From positions 8,150,501 through 8,214,500 of the forward strand of contig NZ_JACHMS010000001.1 of the NCBI RefSeq assembly GCF_014205055.1: a stretch of DNA of 64,000 nucleotides, written 5' to 3'. The notes beneath the pieces were generated by a model that was not told where the DNA came from, searched no databases, and saw only the letters and a program-made list of their open reading frames with translations. This document shows positions 48,131 to 56,797 of this stretch, one piece after another; the stretch's first letter is position 1, and the number at the start of each line of letters is the position of its first letter. A program made the translations under genes and the position numbers. This DNA comes from Streptomyces luteogriseus (GTDB lineage Bacteria; Actinomycetota; Actinomycetes; Streptomycetales; Streptomycetaceae).

Positions 48131-48144
48131 CGGAGCGAGGAGCG

Positions 48145-48228
48145 TCAGACGGCAGTGAACCCGCCGTCCACCAGCAGGCCGTGCTCCGTGAGGGAGGACC
48201 TCGCGCCGGTCACCGGCACCTTGCGGCC
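48145..48228 (-). pseudogene. Scar of a short-chain dehydrogenase gene
   Basis: The minus frame ending at 48145 reads RKVPVTGARSS directly followed by LTEHGLLVDGGFTAV. The first part resembles the N-terminal nucleotide-binding strand of short-chain dehydrogenases and the second is their typical C-terminus. The about 220 residues between are missing and a stop lies just upstream, so this looks like an internal-deletion remnant. Confidence 0.5.
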
Positions 48229-48263
48229 CGGTCAGGTGACGTGCCGGTCGCTCCGAGCGCCCC

Positions 48264-48869
48264 TCACTTCGGGCCCTTTTCCCCCTCCGGGAAGCCGGTG
48301 CCGTCGAAACCGGGCTCCAGTTCCACACCGGTGGCATTCAGGAAGAAGGCCACCATGTGGTACTGCCCCACCAGCATGGCGATCTCGATCAGTTCGGCGT
48401 CGCCGAAGTGCTCGGCCAGACCCTTCCAGGTCACGTCGGACATCGTCGCATCGCCGTGCAGCTCGTCCGCCGCGCGGATCAGGTGCCGCCGGAGGTCCGT
48501 CCAGCCCGGTGCCCCAGGTCCTTCGCCGATGCGGTCGATGTCCGCGTCCGTGACGCCCGCGGCCCTGGCGAGGGGGAGGTGCCGTCCCCACTCGTACCGC
48601 GAGCCGGTGTTCCACGCGGTGCGCAGGATCAGCAACTCACGCACGTCTCCCGGCAGTCGGCCCCCGCTGAGCAACCGGCCGCCGAACGGCAGGAACTGCT
48701 CGTAGAGATCGGGATGGCGCACGAGCGTGGTGAAGATGTTCGGGATCCCGCCCCCAGGGTCGTGGGGAGCGACGGACAGCAGTTCCCGGGTCCGGGGGTC
48801 CCACTGTTCTTCGGGGAGCGGCTCCAGTCGCGGACGGGTGGGTCGGGCGGCTTCGTGGCGCTGTGACAT
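48264..48869 (-). CDS. Carboxymuconolactone decarboxylase/AhpD-like protein
   Basis: A 201-residue helical protein of the AhpD-like/CMD superfamily: NIFTTLVRHPDLYEQFLPFG, LPGDVRELLILRTAWNTGSR, YEWGRHLPLARAAGVTD and the C-terminal FGDAELIEIAMLVGQYHMV. The CxxC of true AhpD peroxidases is absent. Such proteins occur beside ECF41 sigma genes and in catabolic clusters; the ECF41 gene here is far away (2761-3690). Start at the only well-placed ATG, 48869. Substrate unknown. Confidence 0.85.
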   Translation of the reverse strand: MSQRHEAARPTRPRLEPLPEEQWDPRTRELLSVAPHDPGGGIPNIFTTLVRHPDLYEQFLPFGGRLLSGGRLPGDVRELLILRTAWNTGSRYEWGRHLPLARAAGVTDADIDRIGEGPGAPGWTDLRRHLIRAADELHGDATMSDVTWKGLAEHFGDAELIEIAMLVGQYHMVAFFLNATGVELEPGFDGTGFPEGEKGPK

Positions 48870-48938
48870 GGCTGCCTCCAGTCTCCGAGGGACTCACCCT
48901 AGGAGACGGGAGGCAGGCCCGGCAGCGGGGCGCGGCAG

Positions 48939-49991
48939 TCAGCCCGTCGGGTCGAGAACGATCTTGCGGACACCGTCGGAGCGGCCGGCGAACAGTTCGT
49001 ACGCCGCCGGTCCGTCGGAGAGGGCGAAGCGGTGCGAGACCATGACCTCGGGCGTGATCCGTCCGGCGCGGGTGAGGGCGATCAGGGGAGGGAGTTCGTA
49101 GTGCACCGAACACAGCCCGATGGCGAACTCCAGTTCCTTGACCTGCGCCAGATACATGTGGAACGGGAACGCCTTGTTCTGGCTGACCCCGATCACACTG
49201 ACCCGGCCGGCCTGCCGGACGGCCTTGAGGGCGAGTTCGATGGTGGCGTCGGAACCCACCGCCTCCACCACGGCGTCCGGCCCGCGGCCGGCGGTCATCT
49301 CCCGGATGGCCGACCGCACGTCGTCACCCTCGACCGGCTCGACGCCCAGGCCGGCGGCGAAGGCGCGGCGCTCCGCGACCAGATCCACGCCCAGCACCCG
49401 GGCCGCGCCCATCGCGAAGGCGGACTGGGCGGCCATCAGGCCGACCGGGCCGAGGCCGACGACCAGGACGGTCTCACCGGGCTGGATGCGGGCACGGCGG
49501 CAGCCGTACCAGGCGGTGGGGGCGTTGTCCGTCAGGACGACGGCGGCCTCGTCGGAGATGTCCTCGGGCAGGTGCACCAGATTGACGTCGGCGCAGGGCA
49601 CCGCCAGGGCCTGGGCCTGGCTGCCCTGGAGCTTCGGGCCGACTCCGTAACAGAGCTCCGTGCTCGACGTGGCGCGCTCGCACCGTGCCGTGAACCCGGC
49701 CGCACACTGCCGGCACTGCGCACAGCCGACGGAGGCCGGCACCAGGACCCGGTCGCCGGGCTTGAAGCGGGTGACCTGGCCGCCGGTCTCGACGACCACG
49801 CCGACGCATTCATGTCCCGGTGTGTAGCCCAGGTCCGGGCTGAAGGCGTTGCCGGCGTAGATGTGCAGGTCGCTGCCGCAGATGCCGGCCGCGGTCACCC
49901 GCACCACCGCGTCGGCGGGGCCGCCGACGGCCGGGTCGGGGACGTCCCCGTAGCGGATGTCGTGACGGCCGTGGTAGGTCAGTGCCTTCAC
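48939..49991 (-). CDS. Zinc-dependent alcohol dehydrogenase (MDR family)
   Basis: A 350-residue medium-chain dehydrogenase. Catalytic-zinc ligands lie in AAGICGSDLH and GHECVGVVV. The structural-zinc Cys cluster is CAQCRQCAAGFTARC. VVGLGPVGLMAAQSAFAMGA is the nucleotide-binding fold, with Asp in GVDLV favouring NAD+. It is the second of two leftward MDR genes, 26 bp after the next one upstream, so they are probably co-transcribed. The substrate is unknown. Confidence 0.92.
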   Translation of the reverse strand: MKALTYHGRHDIRYGDVPDPAVGGPADAVVRVTAAGICGSDLHIYAGNAFSPDLGYTPGHECVGVVVETGGQVTRFKPGDRVLVPASVGCAQCRQCAAGFTARCERATSSTELCYGVGPKLQGSQAQALAVPCADVNLVHLPEDISDEAAVVLTDNAPTAWYGCRRARIQPGETVLVVGLGPVGLMAAQSAFAMGAARVLGVDLVAERRAFAAGLGVEPVEGDDVRSAIREMTAGRGPDAVVEAVGSDATIELALKAVRQAGRVSVIGVSQNKAFPFHMYLAQVKELEFAIGLCSVHYELPPLIALTRAGRITPEVMVSHRFALSDGPAAYELFAGRSDGVRKIVLDPTG

Positions 49992-50017
49992 CGGATCTCT
50001 CCCTCCCCTCGGCCCGG

Positions 50018-51025
50018 TCAGTCCGCGATCTTCAGCACCAGCTTGCCGCGGTTGTCACCACGGAACAGGCGCATCAGGGTCTCCGGGAACTCCGCGACCG
50101 AGCCGGACACCACGTCCTCCAGGGACTTCAGCCGGCCCTCCGTCCGCCACGTGGCCATCTGTGCGATGCCCTCCGCGTACCGTTCGGCGTAGTCGAACAC
50201 CACGATGCCCGTCATGGAGGCGCGGTTCACCAGCAGCGACAGGTAGTTGGCGGGGCCTTGCGGCTTGGTGCTGTTGTACTGGGAGATCGCGCCGCAGACC
50301 ACGACGCGGGCGCCGCGTGCCAGCCGCAGCAGTACGGCGTCCAGCACATCGCCGCCGACGTTGTCGAAGTACACGTCGACGCCGTCGGGGGCGTGCTCGC
50401 GCAGGGCCTTGCGGACGTCCTCGCTCTGGTAGTCGATCGCGGCATCGAACCCGAACTCGTCCACCACCATCCGGCACTTGGCCTCGCCGCCGGCGATGCC
50501 GACGACCCGGCAGCCGAGGATCTTGGCGATCTGCCCGACGACGCTGCCGACGGCCCCGGCCGCTCCGGACACCACGACGGTCTGCCCCGGCTCGGGACGC
50601 CCGACCTCGATCAGGCCGAAGTAGGCCGTCAGGCCCGACATGCCGAGCGTGCCGAGATAGGTCGGCAGGGGAGCGGCCGCGGGGTCGACCTTGGTCACGC
50701 CGCGCCCGTCCGACACGCAGTACTCCTGCACGCCGAACGTGCCCGACACATGGTCACCGACCGCGAACCCGGAGTGCCGGGAGGCGACCACCCTGCCCAC
50801 CGCACCGGCGCGCATCACCTCGCCGATCTCCACCGGCCGGATGTAGGACCTGCCCGCGTTCATCCAGCCGCGCATCGCCGGGTCGATCGACAGACAGAGG
50901 ACCTGTACCAGGAACTCCCCGTCGCCCGGCTGTCCGGCCGGCTCCTCGACCTGCTTCCAGTCGGTGGGGCGCGGCTCTCCCACGGGACGTGCGGCCAGGC
51001 GTATCTGGTGGTTGATCGTGCTCAT
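50018..51025 (-). CDS. NADP-dependent oxidoreductase, leukotriene B4 dehydrogenase/CurA type
   Basis: A 335-residue zinc-free MDR protein. SIDPAMRGWMNAGRSYI, GMSGLTAYFGL and VVVSGAAGAVGSVVGQIAK (the NADPH fold), together with YFDNVGGDVLDAVL, are typical of the prostaglandin/LTB4 reductase and curcumin reductase branch, which reduces alpha,beta-unsaturated ketones. It probably shares a transcript with the zinc ADH. Confidence 0.93.
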   Translation of the reverse strand: MSTINHQIRLAARPVGEPRPTDWKQVEEPAGQPGDGEFLVQVLCLSIDPAMRGWMNAGRSYIRPVEIGEVMRAGAVGRVVASRHSGFAVGDHVSGTFGVQEYCVSDGRGVTKVDPAAAPLPTYLGTLGMSGLTAYFGLIEVGRPEPGQTVVVSGAAGAVGSVVGQIAKILGCRVVGIAGGEAKCRMVVDEFGFDAAIDYQSEDVRKALREHAPDGVDVYFDNVGGDVLDAVLLRLARGARVVVCGAISQYNSTKPQGPANYLSLLVNRASMTGIVVFDYAERYAEGIAQMATWRTEGRLKSLEDVVSGSVAEFPETLMRLFRGDNRGKLVLKIAD

Positions 51026-51170
51026 CTGCGGCGACTCTCCTCGGCTGCTGGTGCATACCGTCCAGTCGGTACGGCCGTGAGCGTACGGGGACGCGCCGTC
51101 CGAGGCAAGAGCGCGTCCACTACGGCTTACGGCTTACGGCTCACGCGGGCGGCCGCGCTCGGGCAGCGAG

Positions 51171-51503
51171 CTATTCCTGTCCCGGTACCGCCATCTCCCC
51201 GAGGAGCGACCAGTCGTCCTGCGGGACGTTCGCGTTCACGATGCGCGGCGTCTCGGCCAGATGCGGCGGCAGCGTCTGCTGCGCGGCCTTGAAGTGCGCG
51301 GACTGGACGTGTGCCGCTCCGGCCTCGTCGTCGCGGAACGCCTCGACGAGGACGTACTCCGACGGCTCGTCCACGCTGCGCGACCAGTCGAACCACAGGC
51401 AGCCGGGCTCGGCGCGCGTCGCCCGGGTGAAGTCGGCGGCGATCTCGGGCCAGCGGTCGGCGTGCTCGGGGCGGACGCGGAACTTCGCGGTGATGAAGAT
51501 CAT
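51171..51503 (-). CDS. Antibiotic biosynthesis monooxygenase (ABM) domain protein
   Basis: A 110-residue ferredoxin-like fold protein: ITAKFRVRPEHADRWPEIAA, CLWFDWSRSVDEP, YVLVEAFRDDEAGAAHVQS and FKAAQQTLPPHLAETPRI. It is like YgiN-type quinol monooxygenases, small dimeric enzymes that act without cofactors. It could process quinones with the neighbouring oxidoreductases; this is inferred from context only. Confidence 0.88.
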   Translation of the reverse strand: MIFITAKFRVRPEHADRWPEIAADFTRATRAEPGCLWFDWSRSVDEPSEYVLVEAFRDDEAGAAHVQSAHFKAAQQTLPPHLAETPRIVNANVPQDDWSLLGEMAVPGQE

Positions 51504-51560
51504 GGGGTTCCCTTTCGCTGAAGTGCTGAAGTGCAGTCGGGATTCAGGGGCGGTCGGGAT

Positions 51561-52667
51561 TCAGGGGGAACGGTACGGATGCACCGCCCCCTCCGTCGCG
51601 CTCAGCGGCGCGCCGCTGCCGCCCCACCGCAGCGCCACGATCTCGGCGGCGACGGACACCGCCACCTCCTCGGGCGTACGCGCCCCGAGGTCGAGGCCGA
51701 CCGGTGAGCGCAGCCGGGACAGCTCGCGCTCCGTGAGCCCGGCCTCGGCCAGCCGTGCCGCCCGGTCGGCGTGGGTGCGGCGGCTGCCCATCGCCCCGAT
51801 GTAGGCGGCCGGACGGCGCAGCGCCTCCGTCAGCAGCGGCACGTCGAACTTCGGGTCGTGGGTGAGGACGCAGATCACCGTGCGCTCGTCCGTGGTGGTG
51901 TCGCGCAGATAGCGGTGTGGCCACTCGGCGACCACCTCGACGCCCTCCGGGAAGCGCCGGGGCGTGGCGAAGACGGGGCGGGCGTCGCAGACGGTGACCC
52001 GGTAACCGAGGAAGTCCCCGATGCGGGCCACGGCCGCGGCGTAGTCGATCGCGCCGAACACCAGCATCCGCGGCGGCGGCGCGAAGGACTGCAGGAACAC
52101 GCTCACCGAGTCCTCGCGGCGCTGCCCCTCGGGCCCGTAGTGCCGCAGGCCGGTGGCGCCGAGAGCGAGTTCGCCGCGGGCGTCGGCGGTCACGGCCGCG
52201 TCCAGGCCGCTCGCGCCGAGCGTGCCGAGGGTCCGGTCCGGCCAGACGGCGAGGGCCGCCCCGCGCGGTGCCGGGCCGTCGGTCACGGTCGCCACGGTGA
52301 CCGGCTCGCCCGCCGCGACCGAGTCCGCGACCGCACCGAGGCCGGGATCCCGCTCGGGCGTGACCGCGCGCACGAGCACGGTGATCTCGCCGCCACAGGT
52401 CAGGCCGACCGCGAAGGCGTCCTCGTCGCTGTAGCCGAAGGTCTCCAGCCGTGCCTCGCCGTCCGCGGCGACCTCCTGCGCCAGCTCGAACACCGCGCCC
52501 TCGACACAGCCCCCGGAGACACTGCCCACGACCTCCTCGTCCGGGCCCACCGCCATCGCCGCGCCCGGGTCGCGCGGCGCACTGCGGCTGACCTGGACGA
52601 CCGTCGCGAGTCCGAACGGCACCCCGGCCGCGTACCAGCGGCCGAGTACCGGGAGTACGTCACGCAC
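51561..52667 (-). CDS. XdhC/CoxI-family molybdenum-hydroxylase maturation protein
   Basis: A 368-residue protein with an N-terminal XdhC/CoxI domain (GLATVVQVSRSAPRDPGAAM, GSVSGGCVEGAVFE) and a C-terminal Rossmann domain (RMLVFGAIDYAAAVARIGDF, VICVLTHDPKFDVPLL, YIGAMGSRRTHADRAARL). XdhC proteins insert sulfurated molybdenum cofactor into xanthine dehydrogenase and relatives. No xdhAB or other molybdenum hydroxylase gene lies in the window, so its client is elsewhere. GTG start at 52667. Confidence 0.92.
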   Translation of the reverse strand: MRDVLPVLGRWYAAGVPFGLATVVQVSRSAPRDPGAAMAVGPDEEVVGSVSGGCVEGAVFELAQEVAADGEARLETFGYSDEDAFAVGLTCGGEITVLVRAVTPERDPGLGAVADSVAAGEPVTVATVTDGPAPRGAALAVWPDRTLGTLGASGLDAAVTADARGELALGATGLRHYGPEGQRREDSVSVFLQSFAPPPRMLVFGAIDYAAAVARIGDFLGYRVTVCDARPVFATPRRFPEGVEVVAEWPHRYLRDTTTDERTVICVLTHDPKFDVPLLTEALRRPAAYIGAMGSRRTHADRAARLAEAGLTERELSRLRSPVGLDLGARTPEEVAVSVAAEIVALRWGGSGAPLSATEGAVHPYRSP

Positions 52668-52794
52668 GAGCCGATCCCTTCCTTGCGGGCACCCCGCCGG
52701 GTACCCCGGCGGCGGTTAATTCCGTTGTGGCCCTCCGTGCCGGTCTGCTGCACTGCACAGGACAGCGACGTCACCGAGTCCGAAGGAGCGCCAG

Positions 52795-52905
52795 ATGCGC
52801 ACTGCGTGCATGTCCCCCCAGCCAGGAAAGGACCTCTCTCCGAAGGACATGACGCTTCGTGCACATGCTCAACCTGGGAATCCTCGCCCATGTCGACGCC
52901 GGTAA
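52795..52905 (+). CDS. Possible leader peptide before the resistance GTPase gene
   Basis: The 36-codon frame begins MRTACMSPQPGKDLSPKDMT, has the well-placed ribosome site GAAGGAG 7 nt before its ATG, and overlaps the GTPase start (52859) in another frame by 47 bases. TCCGAAGGA is repeated exactly 60 bases apart (52779-52787 and 52839-52847), serving as the ribosome site of both the leader and the GTPase. This suggests translational attenuation, but its expression is unproven. Confidence 0.4.
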   Translation: MRTACMSPQPGKDLSPKDMTLRAHAQPGNPRPCRRR

Positions 52906-54832
52906 GACCAGCCTGACCGAGCGGCTGCTCCATTCGGCCGGGGTGATCGACGAGATCGGCAGGGTCGACGACGGGAACACCCGCACCGACACCCTCGCCC
53001 TGGAGCGCCGGCGCGGCATCACCATCAAGTCCGCCGTCGTCTCGTTCCCGCTCGACGGCGTGACCGTCAACCTCATCGACACCCCCGGGCACCCGGACTT
53101 CATCGCCGAGGTGGAGCGCGTCCTCGGCGTGCTGGACGGCGTCGTCCTGGTGATCTCCGCCGTCGAGGGGGTGCAGGCGCAGACGCGGGTGCTCATGCGG
53201 ACGCTGCGGCGGCTGCGCATCCCGACCCTGCTCTTCGTCAACAAGATCGACCGGGGCGGGGCGCGCCACGAGGCGGTGCTGCGGGAGATCTCGGCCCGGC
53301 TGACCCCCGCGATCGTGCCGATGGGAACCGCCACCGGTCTCGGCACCCGCACGGCCCGCTTCACCCCCGGGCTCGGACCGGCCGCCGCCCTCGACGTCCT
53401 GACCGGGCACGACGACGCCCTGCTCGCCGCGTACGTCGAGAACACCGTCACGGAAGCGGCGCTGCACAGGTCCCTCGTCGCGCAGACCGGGGAGGCACTG
53501 GTCCACCCGGTCTACTTCGGCTCCGCCGCCACGGGCGCGGGCGTGAAGGCGCTCCTGTCCGGCATCGAGACACTGCTTCCGGCTGCCGACGGGGGCACGG
53601 ACGGGCCGGTGTCCGCCACCGTGTTCAAGGTCGACCGGGGCCCGACGGGGGAGAAGGTCGCCTACGCCCGGATGTTCTCCGGGACCCTGCGCACCCGCGA
53701 CCGGGTCCCCTTCGGAACGGACGGCGCCGAAGGCCGGATCACCGGCATCAGCGTCTTCGGCCACGGCACGGACACCCGCGAGGACTGCGTCGCCGCCGGC
53801 CGGATCGCCCGCCTCACCGGGCTGGGCGACATCCGGATCGGTGACGCGATCGGCGAACCCCGCAAGGCCTACGAGCACTTCTTCGCGCCGCCGACCCTGG
53901 AGACGGTCGTCGTCCCCGGCCCGGGCGTGAACAGGGGGGCGCTCCACCTCGCGCTCACCCAACTCGCGGAGCAGGACCCGCTGATCGGCCTGCGCCGCGA
54001 CGAACGACGCCAGGAGACCTCCGTCTCGCTGTACGGCGAGGTGCAGAAGGAGGTCATCCAGGCCACCCTCGCCGAGGAGTACGGCCTCGACGTCACCTTC
54101 CGCGAGACGACTCCGCTGTGCGTCGAACGGCCCGTCGGCACCGGGCAGGCGGTGGAGTTCAACAAGAAGGACCCGAACCCGTTCCTCGCGACGGTCGGCC
54201 TGCGCGTCGACCCCGCGCCGGTCGGCTCGGGCGTCGGTTTCCGGCTGGAGGTGGAGCTCGGGTCGATGCCGTACGCCTTCTTCAAGGCCGTCGAGGACAC
54301 CGTGCGCGAGACCCTCGACCAGGGTCTGCACGGCTGGCAGGTCACCGACTGCGTGGTCACCATGACCCACAGCGGCTACTCGCCCCGGCAGAGCCACGCC
54401 CACCAGGGCTTCGACAAGAGCATGTCGAGCACGGGGGCCGACTTCCGCGGCGTGACCCCGCTGGTGCTGATCGAGGCGTTGCGGCGGGCCGGGACGCGGG
54501 TCCACGAGCCGCTGCACCGCTTCCGAATCGAGGCGCCCGCCGACACCCTAGGCGCCCTGCTGCCGGTCCTCGCCGGGCTCGCGGCCGTACCGGAGACGAC
54601 GCGGAACCGGGAGGACGTCTGCGTCCTCGAAGGCACCGTGCCGGCCGCCCGGGCGCACGCCCTCGAACAGAGGCTGCCGGGCCTGACCCGGGGCGAGGGC
54701 GAGATGGAGAGCTCCTTCGCTCACCATGCGCCGGTCACGCACGGCACGATCCCCGAGCGTCCGCGCACCGACCACAATCCGCTGAACAGGAAGGAGTACT
54801 TGTTGAACGTGACACGGAGAGTCGGTGGCTGA
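52859..54832 (+). CDS. Tetracycline-resistance ribosomal protection protein, Otr(A)/TetM type
   Basis: A 657-residue translational GTPase related to EF-G. G1 is AHVDAGKT, G2 is within RRGITIKSAV, G3 is DTPGH (LIDTPGHPDF), and G4 is NKID. Domains II, III, IV and V follow, with VTDCVVTMTHSGYS in domain IV and LNRKEYLLNVTRRVGG at the end, as in Otr(A). Length matches the family. It removes tetracycline from the ribosome. Streptomyces producers and non-producers both carry such genes. GTG start at 52859 gives the usual VHMLNLGILAHVDAGK; an ATG six bases later is the alternative. A possible leader peptide precedes it. Confidence 0.93.
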   Translation: MHMLNLGILAHVDAGKTSLTERLLHSAGVIDEIGRVDDGNTRTDTLALERRRGITIKSAVVSFPLDGVTVNLIDTPGHPDFIAEVERVLGVLDGVVLVISAVEGVQAQTRVLMRTLRRLRIPTLLFVNKIDRGGARHEAVLREISARLTPAIVPMGTATGLGTRTARFTPGLGPAAALDVLTGHDDALLAAYVENTVTEAALHRSLVAQTGEALVHPVYFGSAATGAGVKALLSGIETLLPAADGGTDGPVSATVFKVDRGPTGEKVAYARMFSGTLRTRDRVPFGTDGAEGRITGISVFGHGTDTREDCVAAGRIARLTGLGDIRIGDAIGEPRKAYEHFFAPPTLETVVVPGPGVNRGALHLALTQLAEQDPLIGLRRDERRQETSVSLYGEVQKEVIQATLAEEYGLDVTFRETTPLCVERPVGTGQAVEFNKKDPNPFLATVGLRVDPAPVGSGVGFRLEVELGSMPYAFFKAVEDTVRETLDQGLHGWQVTDCVVTMTHSGYSPRQSHAHQGFDKSMSSTGADFRGVTPLVLIEALRRAGTRVHEPLHRFRIEAPADTLGALLPVLAGLAAVPETTRNREDVCVLEGTVPAARAHALEQRLPGLTRGEGEMESSFAHHAPVTHGTIPERPRTDHNPLNRKEYLLNVTRRVGG

Positions 54833-54914
54833 GGTGTGAGGGTCGACCGCGCGGGAACTTACTCCAGAGTCAGGGGTGTTGACGGTGTCCTGATATCGCC
54901 GGACTGTAGTGGAC

Positions 54915-56774
54915 ATGCCGACTATCCGAGCGCGTCTGCTGGTTGTCCTGGTCGTCCTCTTCGGCTCCGTGTCGGTGGCGGGCGTCCCGCCGGCCACCGC
55001 CGCATCCCCTCCCGGCTCCCTCTGGTTCGACGATCCGGCCGTCACCGTGCGGGACGGCCGCTTCACCGACGCCCACGGCCGCGAGATCGTGCTGCGCGGC
55101 TACAACGTCTCCGGCGAGACCAAGCTCGCGGAGAACAAGGGCCTGCCCTTCGCGTCGGTCGCCGACGCCCGTAAGTCGGCGACCGCGCTGCGCGCCCTCG
55201 GCGGCGGCAACACCGTCCGCTTCCTGCTCTCCTGGGCGTACGCCGAGCCCGAGCGCGGCCAGGTCGACACGGCCTACCTGGCCGCCGCGACCGACCAGAT
55301 GAAGGCCTTCCTCGACGCCGGCATCCGCGTCTACCCCGATTTCCACCAGGACCTGTACTCCCGGTACCTCTTCGACACCGACAGCTGGTACACCGGCGAC
55401 GGCGCGCCCAAGTGGGCGGTGGACGCCGGGAACTACCCGGACGAGTCCTGCGGGATCTGCCTCTTCTGGGGGCAGAACATCACCCAGAACGAGGCCGTGA
55501 AGCGCGCCACGTACGACTTCTGGCACAACGCGCAGGGTGTTCAGGACGCCTTCCTCGCCACGGCCCGGAAGACCATGGCCTACGTCCAGCAGCACCTGAG
55601 CGCGGATCAGTTCAAGGGCATCGCCGGCTTCGACCCGTACAACGAACCGCACGCGGGCGTGTACGACTCCAGGCAGAGCAGCCGCACCTGGGAGAAGGAC
55701 GTGCTCTGGCCGTTCTACGAGAAGTTCCGGGACCGTATGGATGCGGCGGGCTGGCGCGACAAGCCCGCCTTCGTCGAGCCGAACCTCTTCTGGAACGCCA
55801 ACCTCGACTTCCAGAAGCAGGAGGGCGGCCTGCTCGACGCCGGCGAACTCGGGCCGCGCTACGCCTTCAACACCCACTTCTACGACCAGAAGGCGATCTC
55901 CGGTGTCTTCATGTGGGGCAAGGCGGCCGACGGCCAGTACGCGGGCGACTTCCGCACGGTCCGCGACCGTGCCGCCGCCGCGCAGACGGCCGCCGTGGTC
56001 AGCGAGTTCGGGCACCCCCTGGCCGGCAACGTTTCCGACAAGGCGCCGACCGTCCTCAAGGCGATGTACCAGGCCCTCGACTCACGCCTCAAGGGCGCCG
56101 ACTGGTGGTCCGACCCGGCCGCCTCGGGAGCCGTGCTCTCGGGCTCGCAGTGGCAGTGGGACATCTACAACGGCCGCCATCGCGAGCTGATGAACGGCAA
56201 CCCCGACAAGGTGCTCACCACCGGCGACGCCTGGAACGACGAGGACCTGTCAGCCGTACGCCTCGATGGCACGGGCACACCCGTGCTCCGCCAGGACGCC
56301 CGGCTCCTGGACCGCGTCTACCCCAGCGCCACGGCCGGCCGGACCGTCGGCTTCACCTACGAGGACCGCTCCCGGGACGGTTCGACGACCCTGACCTGGA
56401 ACCCGGTGCCGGGCTCCCTGCCGAATGTGCAACGCCTCGTGGGGTCCGGGCAGTACGGGCTGCTGCTGTGGCGCTCCGACGGCGGCTCGGCGCCCACCGA
56501 ACTGCATCTGCCGGCGAGCTTCCCGGCGGCGTCGACCACGGTCGTCTCCGACCTGGGCGCGGTGCACGCCCCGCCGGCGTACACCTCGGCCACTCCGGTC
56601 GCGGTGGCGCGGGAGCCCGGCGGCACGGGAAGCCGTCGCCTGCTGCTCACCGCGCCGGACTCGGGCGTCCTGCACTACGCGCTGGTGACCAACGGGGCGA
56701 CGGCTCCCTCGGCGGATCTGCTCGCCGCGGCCCGCTCCGAACTGGCGGCGTGGGCGGCGAAGGAGGTCGACTGA
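54915..56774 (+). CDS. Secreted GH5 glycoside hydrolase, endoglycoceramidase-like
   Basis: A 619-residue secreted protein. A signal peptide (about 1-30, ending TAAS) is followed by a (beta/alpha)8 GH5 domain (about 40-430): LRGYNVSGETK at the start, FDPYNEPHAG with the acid/base Glu, and VVSEFGHPL with the nucleophile Glu. The C-terminal part (about 440-619) is a beta-sandwich. The arrangement resembles actinobacterial endo-glycosylceramidases and related GH5 enzymes, but glycolipid specificity is not certain. TGTAGT (54904-54909) 5 nt upstream of the ATG may be a -10 box for leaderless transcription. Confidence 0.88.
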   Translation: MPTIRARLLVVLVVLFGSVSVAGVPPATAASPPGSLWFDDPAVTVRDGRFTDAHGREIVLRGYNVSGETKLAENKGLPFASVADARKSATALRALGGGNTVRFLLSWAYAEPERGQVDTAYLAAATDQMKAFLDAGIRVYPDFHQDLYSRYLFDTDSWYTGDGAPKWAVDAGNYPDESCGICLFWGQNITQNEAVKRATYDFWHNAQGVQDAFLATARKTMAYVQQHLSADQFKGIAGFDPYNEPHAGVYDSRQSSRTWEKDVLWPFYEKFRDRMDAAGWRDKPAFVEPNLFWNANLDFQKQEGGLLDAGELGPRYAFNTHFYDQKAISGVFMWGKAADGQYAGDFRTVRDRAAAAQTAAVVSEFGHPLAGNVSDKAPTVLKAMYQALDSRLKGADWWSDPAASGAVLSGSQWQWDIYNGRHRELMNGNPDKVLTTGDAWNDEDLSAVRLDGTGTPVLRQDARLLDRVYPSATAGRTVGFTYEDRSRDGSTTLTWNPVPGSLPNVQRLVGSGQYGLLLWRSDGGSAPTELHLPASFPAASTTVVSDLGAVHAPPAYTSATPVAVAREPGGTGSRRLLLTAPDSGVLHYALVTNGATAPSADLLAAARSELAAWAAKEVD

Positions 56775-56797
56775 AGAAGGAGGCCGGCTGAAGGAGG

